Assembly: GCA_046729855.1 (NCBI GenBank)
Contig: JBKPHM010000002.1
Location: forward strand, 1 to 62,108
Direction of reading: 5' to 3'
From: DATHSY01 sp046729855
Lineage (GTDB): Bacteria > Actinomycetota > UBA4738 > HRBIN12
DNA length: 62,108 bases
Under the pieces are notes generated by a model that ran no database searches, was not told where the DNA came from, and saw nothing but the letters and a program-made list of their open reading frames with translations. A program made the translations under genes and the position numbers. Below are positions 58,983 through 62,108 of this stretch, in pieces; the stretch's first letter is position 1; each line of letters starts with the position of its first letter.

Positions 58983-60311
58983 ATGCGCCGCGCAGCCCTC
59001 CTGACCTGTGCATCCGTCGCGGTCCTCGCCGGCTGGATGGGCGCGTTGCCCGGGCCCGCGGCCGTCGCACAGGAGGCCGGCGACGGACCCCCAACGGTGA
59101 TCGTCGCGAAGGTCGACGGATCGATCGACCGAACGGTCGCGGGGTTCCTGCTCGACCGCATCGCGGAGGCCGAACGCACGGGCGCGACGCTCGTGATCCA
59201 GCTCGACTCGGCGGGCACCCTCGACCAGGACGCCGTCGCCCTCGCGCGTCGCGTGTTCGAGGCGCGCGTTCCCGTGATCGCATGGGTCGGTCCGACGCCC
59301 GCGAAGGCGCGCGGCGCCGCGTTGCTGTTCCTATACGCCTCGAGTCTCCCGGTCGTCGCGCCCGGTGCCGGCGTCGGCCCGCTCGAACCGCTCGACCTCG
59401 TGGATGAGGTGGCCGCCCGCGCCGACCTCGTCTCGGTGCGCGAGCTGGCCGCGGGGTGGGCGGCCGAGCGCGGCCGACCGGACGTCGGGTTCCCCGGGGC
59501 GCCGGTCCCGGCGCGAGAAGCGATCGAGGAGCTCGGCGTCGCGACGTTCGCGGCGTCGTCGTTGCCTGAGCTGCTCGACGGGGCCGACGACCGGACGGTC
59601 CGGACGGGTTCGGGCGAGGTGGAGCTGTCGACGCGCGTGGCACGGCAGCGGGGAGAGCCGACGATCGAGGTGCGGTTTACCGACCTCGGTCCGGTCGACC
59701 GCGTTCTGCACGCGATGGCTTCGCCCTCGGCGATCTACCTGCTGCTCGTCCTGGGTCTCGCATCGCTCGCCTTCGAGCTCACGCAGCCCGGCTTCGGGTT
59801 CGCCGGGTTCGGTGGCCTGGTTCTGGTGGCGCTCGCCGTGTACGGGCTGACCGTCGTGCCGTTCTCGTGGCTCGGGCTCGCCGTGCTCCTGTTGGGCGTC
59901 GGGCTCATGACGCTCGACGTGATGTTCCGGCGCCTCGGCGTGTTGACGGCGGCGGGGCTCGCGGTGTTCGTCTTGGGGTCGCTGCTCACGTTCCGCGGCA
60001 TCTCGCCGCTGGTCGACCTATCGCCCTGGCTCGTCGGCTCGCTCGCCGTTGGGAGCTTCCTGTACTACGGGTTCGCGCTCACGGTCGGCCTCCAGTCGCG
60101 CGACCGGATCGTCTCGACCCAGCGCGGCCTGGTCGGCCTGGTCGGGGAGACCCGGGGCGAGCTCACGCCCGATGGTCCGGTCTTCGTCAAGGGGGCGCTC
60201 TGGCGGGGCCGGAGCGCCGACGGGCCGATCCCGGCAGGCCGGAAGGTTCGGGTCAGGGACGTCGACGGCCTGATCCTGCGGGTCGAGCCCGAGGCCGACG
60301 CCGAGGGCTGA
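58983..60311 (+). CDS. NfeD/ClpP-class membrane protein lacking the protease dyad
   Basis: 442 residues. Signal peptide, a ClpP-like domain (about 35-215), four to five membrane helices (about 245-370) and a C-terminal NfeD beta-barrel, QRGLVGLVGETRGELTPDG. In active relatives the Ser lies in a GASAASAG-like loop; here the loop reads GPTPAKARGAALL, with Gly at that position, and no Lys follows for over 100 residues where the catalytic Lys should be. So it is probably a pseudoprotease. An in-frame ATG at 58971 lies in a TAGCAT -10. Confidence 0.85.
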   Translation: MRRAALLTCASVAVLAGWMGALPGPAAVAQEAGDGPPTVIVAKVDGSIDRTVAGFLLDRIAEAERTGATLVIQLDSAGTLDQDAVALARRVFEARVPVIAWVGPTPAKARGAALLFLYASSLPVVAPGAGVGPLEPLDLVDEVAARADLVSVRELAAGWAAERGRPDVGFPGAPVPAREAIEELGVATFAASSLPELLDGADDRTVRTGSGEVELSTRVARQRGEPTIEVRFTDLGPVDRVLHAMASPSAIYLLLVLGLASLAFELTQPGFGFAGFGGLVLVALAVYGLTVVPFSWLGLAVLLLGVGLMTLDVMFRRLGVLTAAGLAVFVLGSLLTFRGISPLVDLSPWLVGSLAVGSFLYYGFALTVGLQSRDRIVSTQRGLVGLVGETRGELTPDGPVFVKGALWRGRSADGPIPAGRKVRVRDVDGLILRVEPEADAEG

Positions 60312-60330
60312 GCTCCCGAAAAGGCCGACC

Positions 60331-60350
60331 CCGAGAGGCTGTTTTCTCGG
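60331..60350 (+). terminator. Weak stem-loop after the NfeD-like gene
   Basis: CCGAGA/TCTCGG 6-bp stem with an 8-base T-rich loop, 19 bases after the stop. No T-tract after the stem, so terminator activity is uncertain. Confidence 0.3.
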
Positions 60351-60440
60351 CTCTGCCCGGGCTGCGGATGCCGGCTGGGCGAATCCCGAGGGCCACCAGA
60401 TGCGAACAACCAAGTAGAGAGGACGTTCGGGGGCGGTCGC

Positions 60441-60722
60441 GTGGCGGTCAGGCGAGTGATCGACGAGAACCCCAGATGGCGGTTCGACGCCGCCTGCCGC
60501 GGCGCGGACCCGTCCCTGTTCTTCGCGCCCAACTACTTCGAGACCCGGCAAGAGAAGGCCGGCCGCGAGGCCGTGGCCAAGGTGCTCTGTGACCGCTGCC
60601 CGGTCCGGGCCGACTGCCTGGCGTTCGCACTGGAGATCCGCGAGCCGCACGGGATCTGGGGCGGCCTAAACGAGCTGGAGCGCCGTCAGCTGCTCCGCGA
60701 GCTCCCCCGCAGGGCCGGCTGA
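60441..60722 (+). CDS. WhiB-family iron-sulfur regulator
   Basis: 93 residues. Four Cys for a [4Fe-4S] cluster: one in DAACRGADPSLFF and three in CDRCPVRADCLAF; the turn motif is HGIWGGLNELERRQL. WhiB proteins are found only in actinobacteria and their phages, and regulate transcription with sigma factors. GTG 60441 is chosen from homology; the frame is open back to 60312 but holds no ATG or GTG before 60441. No clear Shine-Dalgarno is present; a GGGGGC stretch sits nearby. Confidence 0.95.
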   Translation: MAVRRVIDENPRWRFDAACRGADPSLFFAPNYFETRQEKAGREAVAKVLCDRCPVRADCLAFALEIREPHGIWGGLNELERRQLLRELPRRAG

Positions 60723-60751
60723 CCACGGCGACGCGGCCCCGCCGCGTGTGG

Positions 60752-60757
60752 CAGCAT
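60752..60757 (+). promoter_or_regulatory. -10 hexamer for leaderless mRNA of the RidA-like gene
   Basis: CAGCAT, then GCGGCC (6 bases), then GTG 60764. It replaces the ATG-like start upstream. Confidence 0.45.
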
Positions 60758-60763
60758 GCGGCC

Positions 60764-61222
60764 GTGGGCCTGGAGGACCTCCTCACGACGCTCGGGATCT
60801 CCCTGCCGCCCGTGCCGACGCCGGTCGCCTCGTACGTGCCGGTCCGGGTCGCCGGGGACCTAGCCTTCGTCTCCGGTCAGGTCGCGATCGTGGACGGCGA
60901 GGTCCTCCATCCCGGCCACGTCGGACGGGAGGTCAGCGTCGAGCAGGGTCAGGAGGCCGCCCGTCGGTGCGCGCTCCAGGCGCTGTCGGCGCTCAAGGAC
61001 TCGCTCGGGTCGCTCGACCGCGTCCGCGCCATCGTGCAGGTCTCGGTATTCGTGGCGTCGGCGCCAGGGTTCACCGAGCAGCCGAAGGTGGCCAACGGCG
61101 CGAGCGATCTGTTCATTGAGCTGATGGGCGACCAGGGGAAGCACGCGCGCGCCGCAGTGGGGGTCGCGGAGCTGCCGCTCGGCGTCCCCGTCGAGGTCGC
61201 CCTCGTCGCCTCGATCTCGTAG
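60764..61222 (+). CDS. RidA family protein (reactive-intermediate deaminase)
   Basis: 152 residues. YVPVRVAGDLAFVSGQVAIV and AARRCALQALSALKDSLGSL are typical, as is the end RAAVGVAELPLGVPVEVALV with the substrate Arg. RidA proteins hydrolyse 2-aminoacrylate and related imines. GTG 60764 is chosen by its distance to the -10; a longer frame from 60746 is unlikely. Convergent with selB (15 bases). Confidence 0.9.
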   Translation: MGLEDLLTTLGISLPPVPTPVASYVPVRVAGDLAFVSGQVAIVDGEVLHPGHVGREVSVEQGQEAARRCALQALSALKDSLGSLDRVRAIVQVSVFVASAPGFTEQPKVANGASDLFIELMGDQGKHARAAVGVAELPLGVPVEVALVASIS

Positions 61223-61237
61223 GGCGTCGCCGGTCCC

Positions 61238-62108
61238 TCAGCCTGCGCGTGTGGCGAAACGGAGGTCGCCGCGGCGGATCGTGACGCCGCGCTGATCGAA
61301 GTGCTCGAGGAGCGGCACCGCGAACCTGCGCGACGTCCCGAGCGCCTCCCGGAACTGGCTGACGGTGATGCCATCGGGGCCGGCGGCGCGCACGACGCCG
61401 ATCGCTCGGTCGACGAACGCGGGCGTGAACACGAGGTCCGGGCCCGCGCGGAGCAGCCAGCCCGTCCGGATCGCCGCGTCGAGAACATCGCGTCCGTGCC
61501 CTGCCGCGACCAGCTCGCGGACCGTGGGGGGAACGGGCTCGCGCTCGGCCACTGCCCTGACGAGCCGCTCGATGTCGTCGCGGCGTTCACCGACGCCCGG
61601 CGCGTGCTCGGCGAGCCTGAGCGTCGAGCCATCCCGCACGAACGCCGGATCCGACGCCACGTCGTCGAGCAGCGCGTCGAGCAGCGCCTGGTCGGTCGGC
61701 CCGCGACGACCGATCGCCCACGTGAGGTCCGCGCGCACGCTCGCGAGGTCGCGGCCGGCCGCGAGCGGCTCGCGGTCGTGGAACGTGGCCAACCCCGCAC
61801 GCACAATCTCGACGGCCTCGGCGCGGACGTCGTCGGAGATCCACCACTCGCCCCGGCGGGTCGCGCCGGGGATCGCCGAAAGCGAAGGGGAGACGCCGGT
61901 GAGCGTCGCCACGTCGCGGGCACGCAGCGCGAGCCGCTCGCGAAGTAGGATCGCCGGGAGGTCGGCGCGGCCCGCGCCGGCACGTTCGCGCAACCTCGCG
62001 ACCGCGTCTCCAACTCGCCCGGGAGGCGCTACATCCAGGACGCGGCCGCCTGCGACGGTTGCCCGCCGTCCCGCGTCGCGAAGCACGAAGCGGTCGAACA
62101 CGTCGAGC
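61238..62108 (-). CDS. selB: Selenocysteine-specific elongation factor SelB, C-terminal part (N-terminus outside window)
   Basis: 290 codons, open at the right edge. FDRFVLRDAGRRATVAGGRV is the end of the EF-Tu-like domain III, then winged-helix repeats: residues about 45-130, 140-210 and a final pair (VSQFREALGTSRRFAVPLLE and FDQRGVTIRRGD). These bind the SECIS element in selenoprotein mRNA. The GTPase domains lie beyond 62108. The presence of selB implies selenocysteine use, although no Sec gene was recognised here. Confidence 0.9.
   Translation of the reverse strand, partial: LDVFDRFVLRDAGRRATVAGGRVLDVAPPGRVGDAVARLRERAGAGRADLPAILLRERLALRARDVATLTGVSPSLSAIPGATRRGEWWISDDVRAEAVEIVRAGLATFHDREPLAAGRDLASVRADLTWAIGRRGPTDQALLDALLDDVASDPAFVRDGSTLRLAEHAPGVGERRDDIERLVRAVAEREPVPPTVRELVAAGHGRDVLDAAIRTGWLLRAGPDLVFTPAFVDRAIGVVRAAGPDGITVSQFREALGTSRRFAVPLLEHFDQRGVTIRRGDLRFATRAG

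Noticed and set aside
1..62108. CRISPR array, insertion sequence, prophage or integrase
   Set aside because: No regularly spaced repeats, transposase, integrase or phage structural motifs were recognised on either strand.
1..62108. Biosynthetic gene cluster around the exporters
   Set aside because: No polyketide, peptide synthetase, terpene or lanthipeptide enzymes are present; the exporters and methyltransferases do not make a cluster by themselves.
61238..62108. SelC tRNA or selenoprotein gene near selB
   Set aside because: No tRNA-Sec fold and no in-frame TGA with flanking selenoprotein homology was seen in the adjacent 2 kb.

Overview
The window is a 62 kb piece of a high-GC chromosome from an actinobacterium (Actinomycetota), probably an uncultivated soil or sediment lineage. 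Lineage markers seen directly are a WhiB iron-sulfur regulator (60441), a deazaflavin (F420)-type nitroreductase (40243), an ECF sigma factor with a SnoaL-like tail (37103), many GTG starts, four-base ATGA/GTGA gene overlaps, and at least eight start codons placed 6-7 bases after a -10 hexamer with no Shine-Dalgarno site (leaderless mRNAs). A partial SelB at the right edge implies selenocysteine decoding. I see no phage, plasmid, IS or CRISPR sequence; this is ordinary chromosome with an accessory-rich middle.

Left part (1-17 kb): a TetR regulator divergent from a quinone-oxidoreductase-like dehydrogenase; assorted single enzymes (PPOX-type flavin protein, serine hydrolase, VOC protein, aldo/keto reductase); a tightly coupled lipoprotein - FtsX permease - two ABC ATPase operon (11585 to 6409, minus strand); a PPK2 polyphosphate kinase; a kelch lipoprotein; methyltransferases and two small P-loop kinase-like proteins.

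Middle (17-45 kb): a TetR-controlled ABC exporter operon ending in a methyltransferase; an HTH/Clp-N pair with its own palindromic operators; many small proteins of the VOC, DinB and SRPBCC families; an ATP-dependent DNA ligase sitting between two gene remnants; two DrrAB-type exporters, one next to a WYL regulator and one divergent from a TetR; an FAD-dependent oxidase; the SnoaL-tailed sigma factor; an MBL hydrolase; a HEAT-repeat gene with an apparent frameshift; and a CopB-type copper ATPase.

Right part (45-62 kb) is more housekeeping: rpsD, ADP-ribosylglycohydrolase, pgi, an NlpC/P60 peptidoglycan hydrolase, tRNA-Pro(CGG), a GT4 glycosyltransferase overlapping fumC, a secreted lysyl-oxidase-like protein, a metallophosphoesterase, YqeY, a two-PASTA class A PBP, an NfeD-like protein lacking the protease dyad, WhiB, RidA and the C-terminal half of SelB.

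The most informative regulatory theme is that three unrelated TetR-controlled promoters (691-743, 20140-20197, 39418-39471) share one layout: a TTGACA -35, a 17-bp spacer, a palindromic operator in or touching the core promoter and a second copy just downstream. The most speculative new object is a 13-codon minigene on the minus strand (25899-25858) with a near-perfect Shine-Dalgarno site, an upstream promoter-like pair and a strong hairpin right after its stop.
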